Below are positions 44,044-54,438 of a stretch of DNA of 64,000 bases, piece by piece. The position numbers and the translations under genes were made by a program. Each line of letters starts with the position of its first letter. Positions within the stretch are counted from its first letter, which is position 1. Under the pieces are notes generated by a model. It made no database searches. It was not told the DNA's origin and saw only the letters and a list, made by a program, of their open reading frames with translations. This stretch comes from Erodium maritimum (taxonomy: Eukaryota; Streptophyta; Magnoliopsida; Geraniales; Geraniaceae), in assembly GCA_963921825.1 (NCBI GenBank), contig OY997593.1:45833111-45897110 (forward strand). Direction: 5' to 3'.

Positions 44044-45900
44044 TATTATGAGAGGTATGAAACGCTCTCAACACTTGGCTGGCAGAAATTCTTCTCCTAG
44101 CGAGATTGAGGGTGATATTATGTCATTCACTTCTTTTTATCCGAACCTATTGTCTCTGTACCGTGAGTATCGCTCCATCTTCAATACTTCAAAGTTGGAT
44201 AGCCCGGTCAAGGTGTACGACCCGGCCAACACTAAGCAGGGGGTTCATGGAGGCGTGGAAAGACGATCCGGTCGAGTCTGTGTCAAGAAACGTCCGGCCA
44301 CCACCCAGGAGGTTCATGAAGGCGTCGAACAGAGCACTGGCCAGAATTGTGCTCTGGATGAGGCTGTGATGAGGGACAGAGAAGCGGATCGTCGGCGATG
44401 GACTCGATTTCAGTTTGTGGAGAGTGATACAGAGATTTATGTACGAAATATGCCCTTTGCTACCTCATAAGAGTCGTTTCGGGGCATGTTTTCATCTTTC
44501 GGCGACATCGAGTCATTATCCCTACTGAAGAGACCAAACAGGAAAGGTTTTGTGTTTGGTTTCGTTCGTTTTAAGTCGCATTATGTTGCTTCTCAGGCAC
44601 TAGAAACGTTTAATGGTTTTAAGTTGAATGGACACGTCCTTTTCTTGGCATTTTCGCGGCGCCGTTTGAGGGCTCCAGTGAATGAACCAATCGGAGATGG
44701 AAAACATGGCATAGACTCTATTTTGCGTGATGTTCCTGAAACTCGCTCTAGGGAATTTGTTCGGACGTTAGGTGAGGGACAGGAGTGTACTCGTGAGGTT
44801 TTCAGTGTTCAGGTACCCAGACCACCGTCGGCGACCATTCCACCATCGTCTCCTCAGGACGCAGGTGAGCTGTTACGCGCGGTTTCAGTCACAGCCATCT
44901 CTGGCACTGACTCCTTGATTCAAGGGATGTCGACATCAAAAGGGATTCCAATTTCGAAGGGAATTACAATTTTGAATCGATCTCTTGCAGATTTAGGAGT
45001 GATATCGTCGCTGATCACGGACGCAGTAGAATCCTCTCCAAGGGCGACACTGTCTCAGGTGGACTCGCGAGGGCTTGCTAGTGGGACTGGAGGTCTGGAC
45101 GCTGATCTGGGCTCACCTAGTCAAGTTGGGCCTTACTAATGCAGAGCAGGTTTGGGCCTACCTCAAGGGGGTTTTAGGCCTGCGTTGGGTGGGTTTTCTA
45201 GTGAGATACGCCCATCCGAAAAGGTCTAATCGATGGCCCGTGAAGATCCAAGTTTGGCTACCGTTTTTAATCATATTGGGAATGATATTGGCCCGTTAGC
45301 TGTGAGCTCGGGCCTTGGTGCAAAAGACAACCTTTCTCGGGATGGTGAACCGGTTTTGGAAGTTGATTTTCAATAAAAATCCATGGAAGGAAGCCTTGGA
45401 AAAATCGATATCTAGGGCCGAGCCAAAGAGACGTGGACGCTCAAAGAAGGGTCACTCGAAGGTGATTGCACAACCAATCGTTTTTTTTATCAGACGAGAG
45501 CCAGGACCTCTGCTGATAAAGAGATAAAACGGGATGTTTTATTGTGAACGTTGCCAACAAAGATAGTTCGGGAAATTGGAGCTACAACTCGAAAGTCGGT
45601 CATAAAGCTGTTGATCTTTGTGCTTTGCACTCGAGAAGGACGCCGAGGGTAGGAAGGACAAGGAGTATGTGGAACCGAATTCAGAACAAGTTTTAACCCC
45701 TGTTCCGGTTTCTAACCGGTTTACTTGTTTGAACCCGGATAGGAAGTAGGCAAGACATGTACATCTTGTTTTTCCTTTTCTATTTTTGCTCTTTGGAGTT
45801 GTAATGGTCTGAGGAAAAGATCTTTTTGGATCTTTTCTTACTTTGTTTTATAGTCTCATAGAACAATTGCTTAATAAAAATTTTAGCTTGCCAAAATAAA
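44044..45900 (+). mobile_element. LINE-derived insertion carrying ORF1 but not ORF2
   Basis: A 1.86-kb unit bounded by a 15-bp TSD and ending ...TTAGCTTGCCAAAATAAA. It contains a short leader, ORF1 with an RRM domain, and a 3' region. Endonuclease and RT domains are absent. Near 45785 the plus frame reads ALWSCNGLRKRS, which resembles the first residues of a LINE endonuclease (SWN-G-R), followed within 20 codons by a stop. The copy may thus be an ORF1-ORF2 LINE that lost nearly all of ORF2 internally. This is the second ORF2-less LINE in the window. Confidence 0.75.
44048..45530 (+). pseudogene. LINE ORF1 with RRM domain (broken)
   Basis: The candidate start is ATG 44048 (MRGMKRSQHLAG). The RRM spans about 44430-44680: RNP2-like EIYVRNM, helix with SFRGMFSSFGDIESL, RNP1 KGFVFGFVRF, then GHVLFLAFSRRR. 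A TAA at 44468-44470 interrupts the domain, and the same frame reopens at 44486 and runs to 45139. After that the reading changes frame. The basic C-terminal stretch EPKRRGRSKKGHSK lies at about 45415-45465, followed in another frame by QTRART, like the C-terminus of the ORF1 at 4.2-5.4 kb. RRM-type ORF1 is known from plant L1 elements; here it would give a truncated protein. Confidence 0.75.
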
Positions 45901-45915
45901 ACATTGTTAACATGA
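45901..45915. repeat. 15-bp target-site duplication, right copy
   Basis: ACATTGTTAACATGA, one mismatch from 44029-44043. Confidence 0.8.
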
Positions 45916-46453
45916 CTTAGGACAGGTTTGTGAGGACCTTAAATGTGTCCTACCTAATTGGACCATTTTTCATACAATTTTACTTTGTTTGTGCCTCGTT
46001 TTAATATGTTTAGCGTTTAGTAATAACTGTGCGAGTCCTTGTTCTTGCTCGATATTTTTCTAGTGCTTCAAAATATATTCATGATTGGTCTTGTTTTGTA
46101 GGCCACGAAAAAAGAACATTATTGGCGTAAAAACAAGGTCGATCGGAGGTCAAACGGAGCGGGTACGAGCGATAGAAGCGTAAAGTATAAAAATGGGGAG
46201 AGCTATTCATAAAGAAGATATGGTGTGTTGTAGTCTATGGCTGACAGTGCACACACGCTCCTCTCTGCCTTCAGATCCGTTCTTTATATGTTGACTGCGC
46301 CTCTGACTATCTGATCGTTGACATGTGCATGTATGATGATCTAAGGGCTCTCGAAGCTGGTTGTAGTGTTGGACCAGTGCGCACGCCCGCACCAGATCTT
46401 TTGTTTCAACAGCCATTCCGCGTGATTTTATTTTTGACCAAAATTTATTTTTG
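45916..46453. other. Intergenic sequence, nothing recognised
   Basis: Unique-looking DNA between the LINE and the Helitron candidate. A minus frame at 46207-46467 has no motif. Confidence 0.4.
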
Positions 46454-46486
46454 TCTCTTATATACACTAGGTGGCTAGATACTTCG

Positions 46487-46498
46487 CACCGCGCGGTG
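46487..46498. repeat. 12-bp palindrome near the left Helitron end
   Basis: CACCGCGCGGTG is its own reverse complement. It shares its stem with the right-end hairpin at 54207-54225 and with CACCGC-ACTGC-GCGGTG at 46796-46812. Confidence 0.7.
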
Positions 46499-48030
46499 AC
46501 AGGTGTGATAAATAGATATAAGAGCGAAGGATTGAAAACAATAAAACGTTTAGTTGATGTTGGAGATATTTTTTTTATGTATGATAATGTTTTTTTCTTC
46601 TATGAGTAAATTAAAAGAATAGTTGGTGTGCTTTGTTATTTTCATATAATGGCAATAAAGCTTTGTTCTAACATTTTTTGTATGATAAGTATTTGTAATT
46701 GTTCAATTAGAAATAACAATTTATATTTTTATTGAACGTTCGGGGTTGAAGTGCAACAGAACAAAAATTACTTTCAGCAAGGAATTGGGCTCGTCCACCG
46801 CACTGCGCGGTGCTTGCTGTCATAAGTGGATGGAAGAGTATAATGCTAAGAAGAACGGAACAATACATTACGAATATAAGATTTGAGCTAAAGTTTCAAT
46901 CATATATCTTTATAAAAAGAACGTTTTTCTGAGTCTGATGTGGATCCAACATGGCATACTTCACCTCATGTTGTTCGACCCTTTCTCTATTCTCCGAGTT
47001 GTTCTCTCTTTCGCGTTTGGTTCCTCTTCACGCTTTGAGTACGGGTGCGTCCTTTCCTCTCTTTTTCAGTGCATTAATGGCAGCTTAATTTCATCCTCCC
47101 TCCCTCCTCTCATTATTATCGTCAGTTTCATATTTTTTCTTCTCAAATTGGGGCAGTTGTAGCCTTTACACCCTAATTGTTATTGCTTCTGATTATGGTC
47201 TTCTTCAATGAAAATAATTGCAGGTTTATTGTTTTCCGTTTCAGTGTTGGTTGTGTTGTTTGGTGGGTTTATCGATCCACTATATATCGACCTAACCAGG
47301 TTGTTTTAGTTTGGTGGAGTGCAAAAATAGTTCTTTCACGGCACGATGGGCATGCTTGGTGTTGAGGATTGATGTTGTTGAGCCGGGTCAGAATCGAAAT
47401 ACTGAGGGTATTTAGGTGGCGTTTCTGTATGTTTTCCTACTGTATAGTTTTTTAATGTTCATAGCTTTGTTTGTAATCAAAATTTTAATTTTCATTGTAG
47501 GTTTACTGATTTGTGCGTATTTGTCATCCATTTTTTCTATGAATTTGTATTCGGTTTTGATCAGACTTTTCTGATCCGTTTTTTTCCTTTTTGATAAGTA
47601 AATGGGTTTGAGTTTGTTCTTCAGAGCATCTGATGAAAATGGATCAAGCCGAGTTGAGCACAGATCGGGTTTATGATCTAATGATTTTGAGTTGCTATTT
47701 TTCTTAGCTTAGTTTTCTATTTGATTCTTCTACCTCAAATCCACGCTGTAGTAGTATCTCTTTCTTTCCCATTTAGGTTTTGTTTCTAAAATGGTATTAA
47801 ACACTTAAAAATGTTACATTCAATGTTTTATGTTTATAATGGTATTGCTGCAAGTTTTCCAAAAATATTCATTGGTTTCCATATTATTTTCCCTTACTTT
47901 AGAGCGTCTAAGTTTCTTCACGTTGCTATTTTGTGGTGTTTGACTTGGGTTCACAATCCTTAATACATGCTATTGTTTGGAAATGAATAAATATTTGATT
48001 TTAATATATTTTTATTTTGTTTTCAACATA
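46499..48030. other. Helitron interior without a recognised gene
   Basis: AT- and T-rich sequence like plant introns or leaders. Frames at 46938-47162 and 47177-47365 are hydrophobic and unrecognised. It may hold introns of the captured gene. Confidence 0.35.
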
Positions 48031-48279
48031 TGGTGGCAGCAATGGATAGAATGTGTTAATCAGGAACAACAAATTGACACAATTGATGGATCTGCATTGT
48101 CAGATCGCTTTGATTCACTTACTTCCGCACCATTTTAAGAAGACTTGCTGGTATTGATAATTCTGATTTAATATATGATGCAACATCAGAAGAGTCCACT
48201 GAACGTTTCACGATATACTATTGGAAGGTCGTGATAATGTATTACTTCCGCAAGATGTTTGGAACCAATTATATTTACG
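48031..48279 (+). pseudogene. Captured exon of a ubiquitin-specific protease (DUSP region)
   Basis: Across three frames this stretch reads WWQQWIECVNQ, then (after a frame change at about 48133) RRLAGIDNSDLI, then (after another near 48212) LLEGRDNVLLPQDVWNQLY. This order, a W-rich start, IDNSD, EGRD-x-VLLPQ and VWNQLY, is that of the DUSP domain at the N-terminus of plant ubiquitin-specific proteases of the UBP5/UBP8-10 group, from my knowledge of that family. The piece ends in ACG|GTGAGT, a good splice donor, so it is genomic and not a processed copy. The two frameshifts show that it no longer encodes protein. The catalytic Cys and His boxes are not present anywhere in the window. Confidence 0.6.
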
Positions 48280-48668
48280 GTGAGTTCCTTAAGAGATGCA
48301 TTATTTTAGTTTGAGGTTCTTTTAAGTATTTTGTTTAAACTACTCTATTTAGCTATTCCAAATGGCCTGTGCTAAAGTAAATTCTCCTCTATTTATTGGT
48401 TTTTAGTTACTGTACATGATATGTGTCTGGTTAGCTGATAAAGTGTGGTGTTCACTAGATTAATAATTGTTTCATAATGTCTTGAGACAATTTTAGAGAG
48501 TTTTTTTTTGTAGCTGTTGCTAGATCTTAATTTATCAGAAGTACTAAACATGTTGATTTATCAACTGTTTTTTAGTAGATCAATCCTCTATTTGTTTTTT
48601 TAGTAGATAAATCCTTTATTTGTTATTGTTCATCTTGTGTATGTATAAAAAGATTGTTTCTTGATGCA

Positions 48669-48898
48669 GGTTGCACTATTTTAAACAACATTGCCAGAGA
48701 AATAAAGCACCAAAGGTGATCACAATAGAGAAGGTGGAAGCCACCCCGAAAGTGGAAGTTGCATCAACTGAGCCCACCGAGGAGGAAGCAAACAAGGAAG
48801 AACCAGCAGTTGCAGAGACTCAAGCCAGTCAAGGCAGAAGTTTGAAGATGCTCTTTATCGTACCAATTGAATTTGATACAGTCTTACATTCTAAATAA
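48669..48898 (+). pseudogene. Exon-like fragment rich in Glu, Ala and Thr
   Basis: A frame follows a splice-acceptor-like TTGATGCAG (48661-48669). It reads HYFKQHCQRNKAP, then an acidic repeat-like segment (EATPKVEVASTEPTEEEAN, KEEPAVAETQAS), to a stop at 48896-48898. The preceding 390 bp after the DUSP exon are T-rich and start with GTGAGT, so they look like an intron. I do not recognise the gene. It may be a second captured gene or a later exon. Confidence 0.35.
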
Positions 48899-49729
48899 AA
48901 GGTAAAAAAATCGGTAATTTATGAAACTATGGTGTCATATGCGTTCATAGAAAGATTTTACCGTGTTTGCTTCTCAAATTGGTCGTGAGTTCAACTTTAC
49001 TGAACTCATGATTTCTGATTTCATTAGTTAATTTAGTTTTTAGTAAAAGAAATTGAGTTTGAATTTATATTTATAGTTGATGAAAATCTAAAAAGTTTTT
49101 GCATTTTAGTTTCTGGAGATTGACATTGTTGTTTGACGTTTTCAGGGTGATTTCTATGTAGACAACTATGTCGGTACTATCATGTTTTGTTTCGTGAATT
49201 TCTCTTACTGATGAATGATAGTATTTGTGTATGTTTCTATTAACATATATATCTAAACTTAGTATATTTATTAACATCTCCGGTTTTACCCCAAAAAATT
49301 AGGACTGTGGAGCATGATGGAAAGACAAATAAGTTGCAGATTATGTAACATATACTCTTCATCTATGTATCGATGTGTTTTAACATGTTTTTATGGTGTG
49401 AACTTAATATTCATATAGCAGAGAAATGTTGTTGAATACATAATTTGCATATACTAATATAGACTTACAACATCTAACCATCATTTATGATGGTCATCAT
49501 ACTACTGACCACACCAATCTAATCTCATAGATGATGCATCATACATGGCTGCGACTTCAAGGTATTCTTACATTCTCTGTTCGTTTATTATCAGCATACA
49601 TGCATTGACTTGCAGTTATATTGTTTCATGTTTTTGTGCAAAAGGTTATCCAACTATGAGTTAAGATGTTGAATAAGGTATCTGGCAGATACTAGCTAGG
49701 GTTATATGCTTACTAAATGAGTTGAGATG
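48899..49729. other. Helitron interior, T-rich, no gene
   Basis: No conserved frame. An intron-like composition continues up to the LINE insertion. Confidence 0.35.
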
Positions 49730-52477
49730 TTTTTTTTTGATCGGCTATTTTGTATTGATACCTATCCTTTGAGTTAAAGGAGTAGGCAAAGGGATAAACC
49801 CTAAATGCTTACAAACAAAGGTACTTATTTTGAAGACCTAGAGCACATACCTGTGCATCAAGCAACCCAAACAATTTAAAATTTGAAACTAGTAACCCTG
49901 ACTTGTACCCCAAGCTAACGAAATCAGCACCACCAGTACAGTTGATGCTACCCAAAACCTAGCAAGTTGTGTACCAAACAAAACACAATCTTAAGACAAC
50001 CAAAAAATACCCCCAAAAACAGTCCCTCTAGTGTTTGTAAACCCAAATCTTCAATACCCCAAGGTTTAAGACCACCAATGACAGCATGCTTGTCTGAAAA
50101 CAAAACTCTGTGTAACCCCATGAATTCGAGCATCAGCTTCTTCTGCAGCAACTGAATCAATGGGAATTCCCAATCTTCAGCAAAAGTCTTCACATGACAA
50201 TGTTGTTTGTGCTTGAAAATTCAAGTGAAGGCTTCAGGTGTACGTTTCAGATACTGCATAAATTTGCAGAGTGAAGGAAGTTGAAAACCAGGTAGACAGA
50301 ATACTCCAACCACCAAGATGTGTAAATGCAGTGGAGATGCACAGGCCTACCACAACACTTGATCCTGCAAAAGACACAGAGGTAAAGAAAAAAAACCTCA
50401 CACTCAACCTAACAACTACCCACACTGAAAGAGTGAAATGTTGTTGAAAAACCCCCCACTCCAAACCAATTAATACAGTCCCCAACAAGACCCAAACTCT
50501 AATGCCTCACCAAGGGAAAAGCTAACCAAAAAATACCCCCACCCTCCCTAAACCACCCAAGTAAAACCACCCAAGTAAAACCCAGCCAATAGATAGGAGG
50601 ACCAATTTTATAGGGGTCAAACAAAGCCCTGGAAAGGCCCTTGAAACCTCCCCCTAGAATAGCTCATATAAGGGGTATTAATCCAAGTGATGAAAGGGAA
50701 TGAGTCTCCTCCTTTCTTGAAAGTAGCCCACATCAAATGATAGGAATCACTCTGGATCAGTTGGAAGACTTCAGAAGGAGCTTATGTAGTGTTGTTGAAA
50801 ATCTTATCATTCCTGCAAAGCCAGATTCTCCACATTATCACCAAAGCCAACATGCCCCATTGTTTTTTAGAATGATGAGGACCAAGCTGCCTCCAAGAGA
50901 TAAGCCAGTCCTTGATATTCTCAGGTACAACAGAGGTAATGCCCCACCATTTTAAGCAAAGAGTCCAAATAGTCCAAGAGTATGAGCAACCAAGAAATAA
51001 GTGACCATTTTCTTCTGGGTCTTCAGTACATAAAGGGCACCAGATATCATTAGTATACAATCCTCTAGCCAACAAGAAGCATTTTTTTGGAACTGCTTGC
51101 ATACAAACAAGCCAAGCAAAACCTGATATTTTTGGAGGGATCAAAGGTGACCATAACAATTCAGGCCAATCCAAAGCTTGTGTAGTAGAATCATCCAAGG
51201 CCTGATACATTTTCCTCACAGAAAATACTTTATCATCAGTTTTCCAAGTGACCTTGTCTTCCTCAGTAGATAAATTGTGTGTCTGGTTGAGTAAGTTACT
51301 GAGGATTATGAATTGTCCCTTCTCCCAACCCCTTAAAAATCTCCTGAAAACTAGAATCCAATCTCCCTCCACCATGAATTGTGAGACCATGAATTTTTTT
51401 TTGTGTGCTGAGGTGATAGAGTCTTTGAAATTGTAGCCTCAATGGAGAGTTGTTGATCCAAGTGTCTTCCCAAAAATGGACTGATTGACCAGAATGTACT
51501 GTCCAAATTAATCCAACAGCCCCAAAATTATAAGCAAAGGAGGGGATAGAGAGTAGAGAATTGAAGTGAGTCAAGAAGCTTTCCCCATTGTGTAAACTCA
51601 TTTTGGATAGATCCCAGGCATTGTAATCCCAACCAAATTTTGCACAGATTATTTGTTTCCATAGAGAATCTTTTTCCACTGCAAACCTCCTCCTCCACCT
51701 TGCTAAAAGAGCATAATTCATGTGTTGTAACCTCCTGATCCCCAGGCCCCCCAAGTGTTTTGGTCTGCACACCAAATCCCATCTGACTTTATGTAGAACT
51801 TTGTTGGAGATAGTACCATTCCAGATGAATTTTCTTTGCCATTTTTCCATCTCTCTAATGATCCCTTTAGGTGCTTTGAAAAGTGACATATAAAATAATG
51901 GAAGGGCAGAAAGAGTTGATTTAATCAATGTCAATCTACCCCCAAATGATCTGTGTTTGCCCTACCACAGACTCAACTTCTTCTTGAATCTTTTTAAGAT
52001 GGGCTCCCAAGTTTTGAGTCTTCTAGGATTGGCCCCCAATTGAAAGCCTAGATAGTCCAAAGGAAGTTCAGCTGATGCACAACCAAAGATTTGTTTGATA
52101 TGATCAATATTGACACTGAGAGGATTAAGTAATAAAACTTTTGACTTTTGGAAGTTGATCTTTAAACCAGTAGCCTGTTGGAAACATAGGAGGGTGTGTT
52201 TTAAATTCCTAGCTTCTTGTAGACCAGCCTCAATGAAGATGAGTGTATCATCTGCAACTTGCAAATGAGATATGACAGGCCCTCTACCATTACATTGAAT
52301 CCCAGCAAACATACCATTGTCCTGACTTTTGATCATTAACTGATGTAGACCTTCCCCCATTAAAGCAAAGAGTAATGGAGATAAGGAACAACCTTGTCTG
52401 AGACCCCTTTGAAGCTTGAAATCCAGGGAAGGAGAGCCATTTATAAGTACAGATGACCAAGCCTTTAAGCAATTAGC
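49730..52477 (-). mobile_element. 5'-truncated LINE (minus) inside the Helitron
   Basis: The 3' end is at the left: T(9), then GATCGGC (49730-49745), the complement of GCCGATC-A. About 0.9 kb of 3' region follows, then ORF2 from zf-RVT back to the middle of RT. The element stops at about 52477, within the WIANCLKAW part of RT, so it lost its 5' half. The only TSD candidate is 6 bp (GATGTT at 49726-49731 and 52478-52483), which is weak. Confidence 0.8.
50617..52477 (-). pseudogene. LINE ORF2 fragment: RT (partial), thumb, zf-RVT
   Basis: Minus-strand order: SSVLINGSPS, RQGCSLSPLLFA, a catalytic box read as VADDTLIF (normally FADD; both Asp remain), LPLDYLGFQLGANP, then a stop near 51962. The same frame reopens with GGRLTLIKSTLSALP, LHKVRWDLVC and LGGLGIRRL to about 51300. 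After a frameshift near 51390-51300 comes the zf-RVT domain (LLWSPLIPPKISGFAWL, ARGLY, CPLCTEDPEENGHLFLGC) and WRIWLCRND. A stop at 50782 interrupts, and the natural end is a TGA at 50617-50619. It lacks the endonuclease and cannot act. Confidence 0.85.
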
Positions 52478-52483
52478 GATGTT

Positions 52484-54206
52484 GTTTGATTTGTTTTGGG
52501 TTTTGTTGGGAATTGATATTTGGCATTCATGTTCTCAGGTTCCCTATGTATGTTATTTTTTCATGTTGAACATGCTTCGGATGGACCTTCATCTTTTTCG
52601 GATGCTCGGTTCTCTTTTGCCGAGGGTTTGCAGATGCCAATAATTGAAAACGAACGGAAACGATGTGGGCAAGTAGTCCAAGGGATGAGTTGATTGATGT
52701 GGTGTGGAATGACACGAATACCCCTTGAATGAGTGAGTTATGAAAGAATAATCGGCATGAGCTGAGCTAATGTTGCCATGGGTGAGTTGCCAAAAAGCAC
52801 GGTGTTACTTTTAATTCTAAAAAAGAAGTTTACGTTATTTTTGTTAATCGGTGGACGTGTTTTTAATGTAACACTTTATATAAATGGACTTATGTGCATA
52901 TTCTGGTTTATTGAATATGTTGGAACTTGGAAGTCATTACAGTCGACGAGTTGCTCTATTAGGATGGCGACATTGATGTGATATAGATGTGTACATTTTT
53001 CATTCATATTATTTTCATGTAATTGTGCACCTGTAACTGACATGTTAATAGTTACACTTGTGGGGCAAAGGAAAACATATATGTCTAATCTTACCGTGCT
53101 ATCTTCTCATTCTGTCTCAAACTTTGTTAATAGAGATGTTAGGAACGTTAAACCCATGTAACCACTGTCTTTGTTAATACTTAGTAGAGATGTTACGAAC
53201 GTTAAACCCATTAAACCACTATCGTTAAAGTGTATTCTATTCAAGCATATTAAATAGGTCAAAGATTTAAAAGGGCTGATATGTCGTTGTGGTCTCCCTG
53301 TTTGATTTAAGGTTAATAGAACCTTGATATGTTTTAATAGTTGTAGTTATTTGAAGCTAAAACCAAATAACACTTGCACAGTTTTATTACATATCATTAT
53401 AATATATAGGCCGTGTTTTCCAAGTCCTATCATACATATTATTCCACCCAAAACGAATATATGTAACGACCTGATGAACCTATACACTAAAGAATGTGTA
53501 ATGTTCGGTGCCCCTAAAAGTAACTATTCTCATTGTTTGCTCGCATTTTGGCATTGTGCACTATGAATTTTTAAATTTTCTATTAATTTTGAAATCATAG
53601 AAAAGCAGATGGATTTGTCTTCTAGATGCAGTTGTTCTATTTCTTTCTCCTTTGTTTACTGTTTGTTGGCGGCTTGATTTGTCGTGTTTATTGTGTGAAT
53701 GGTTGATTTTAAACTTTTAATGGTACATTAAATTTGGTTGATCTCATTTTTTGACATTGTGTATCTTTTTTTCAAGTTTTCAATTGGTTCTCACGGAGAG
53801 GTGGATGATTTTGTAAATTTACATCGTTAGTCAAGACACGGCTAGATTTTAAAACTAAAGTATTTGGAATTATTACTTTTGAGGTGTTGGTCTTTAATTA
53901 AATTTACCTTTCATCTAAGTGTTTGTGTGACTATGGTTTTCTTTTATTCTTCAAATATTAAACATACGGAGGTAGAAATGACGTTTTTAGTTTCGGCGGT
54001 TATTTGCATTGAGACAAAAAAGAAGGAAACTAAATATTTAGTTGCTCACTGATAAAGAGTCTCTCTCGCGTTACATAATTCGTCGAGTCCATTCAACCTG
54101 TTGATCCTCAGCATTGTTTTGTCGACATTTTTCTGTTGCGCTTCCAACTTGCCGCTGTTTTTAGATTGTTTATTACTCTTAATCTATGACGAGTTCTCAC
54201 ACCAAA
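52484..54206. other. Helitron interior right of the LINE
   Basis: A splice-acceptor-like TTCTCAG near 52537 precedes a frame (about 52559-52690) reading HVEHASDGPSSFSDARF and EGLQMPIIENERKRCG, which has protein-like composition but no family I recognise. It could be another captured exon. Beyond about 52700 the DNA is AT-rich with no gene. Confidence 0.3.
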
Positions 54207-54225
54207 CACCGAGCAACACGCGGTG
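54207..54225 (+). repeat. Hairpin before the right Helitron end
   Basis: CACCG and CGGTG pair around a 9-base loop, seven bases before the terminal CTAG. Confidence 0.55.
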
Positions 54226-54410
54226 CACTCACCTAGTATGATATTGATTGAATCAAAATGTTCCTGCATTATGATTAATGAAACAACTATACAAAAAAAA
54301 AAAAGGGAAGCAGGTCTGGACCAAGCCAGGCGCGCATGCCCAACCCAGCCCAGCCAGCTTTGAGCCCGGTTGTCTTCTGAGGCCCGAAGTGGCCGGCCCA
54401 AACCCACGCC

Positions 54411-54438
54411 CCTTATAAGCTGAAACCCTAGGGTTTCA
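54411..54438 (+). promoter_or_regulatory. TATA box and telo-box palindrome
   Basis: CCTTATAAGC is followed 10 bp later by AAACCCTAGGGTTT. This suggests a transcription start inside the LTR candidate and a TOP-like C/T-rich leader. Confidence 0.45.

Larger units (their letters stand above)
46454..54236 (+). mobile_element. Candidate Helitron with captured gene pieces and a nested LINE
   Basis: The left end TCTCTTATATACACTAGG is followed by a perfect 12-bp palindrome, CACCGCGCGGTG (46487-46498). The right end has a hairpin CACCG-N9-CGGTG (54207-54225), then CACTCAC and CTAG (54233-54236), followed by T. A TC start, a 3' hairpin and a CTRR end before T are Helitron hallmarks. The base before the TC is G, not the usual A. 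A related hairpin also occurs at 46796-46812. No Rep/helicase gene is visible, so it would be non-autonomous. The inside holds pieces of a ubiquitin protease gene (48031-48279) and another exon-like piece, plus a LINE (49730-52477). Alternatively the two ends belong to separate elements facing each other, because the left end also reads as a CTAGT terminus on the minus strand. Confidence 0.5.

Noticed and set aside
49726..52483. GATGTT as TSD of the LINE in the Helitron
   Set aside because: Only 6 bp and partly overlapping the T run; chance is a fair explanation.
53590..53600. AATTT-TGAAATC as possible left end of the LTR candidate
   Set aside because: It would match the AATTT after 57390, but the 700 bp that follow look unlike LTR sequence and belong to the Helitron interior, whose right end is at 54236.
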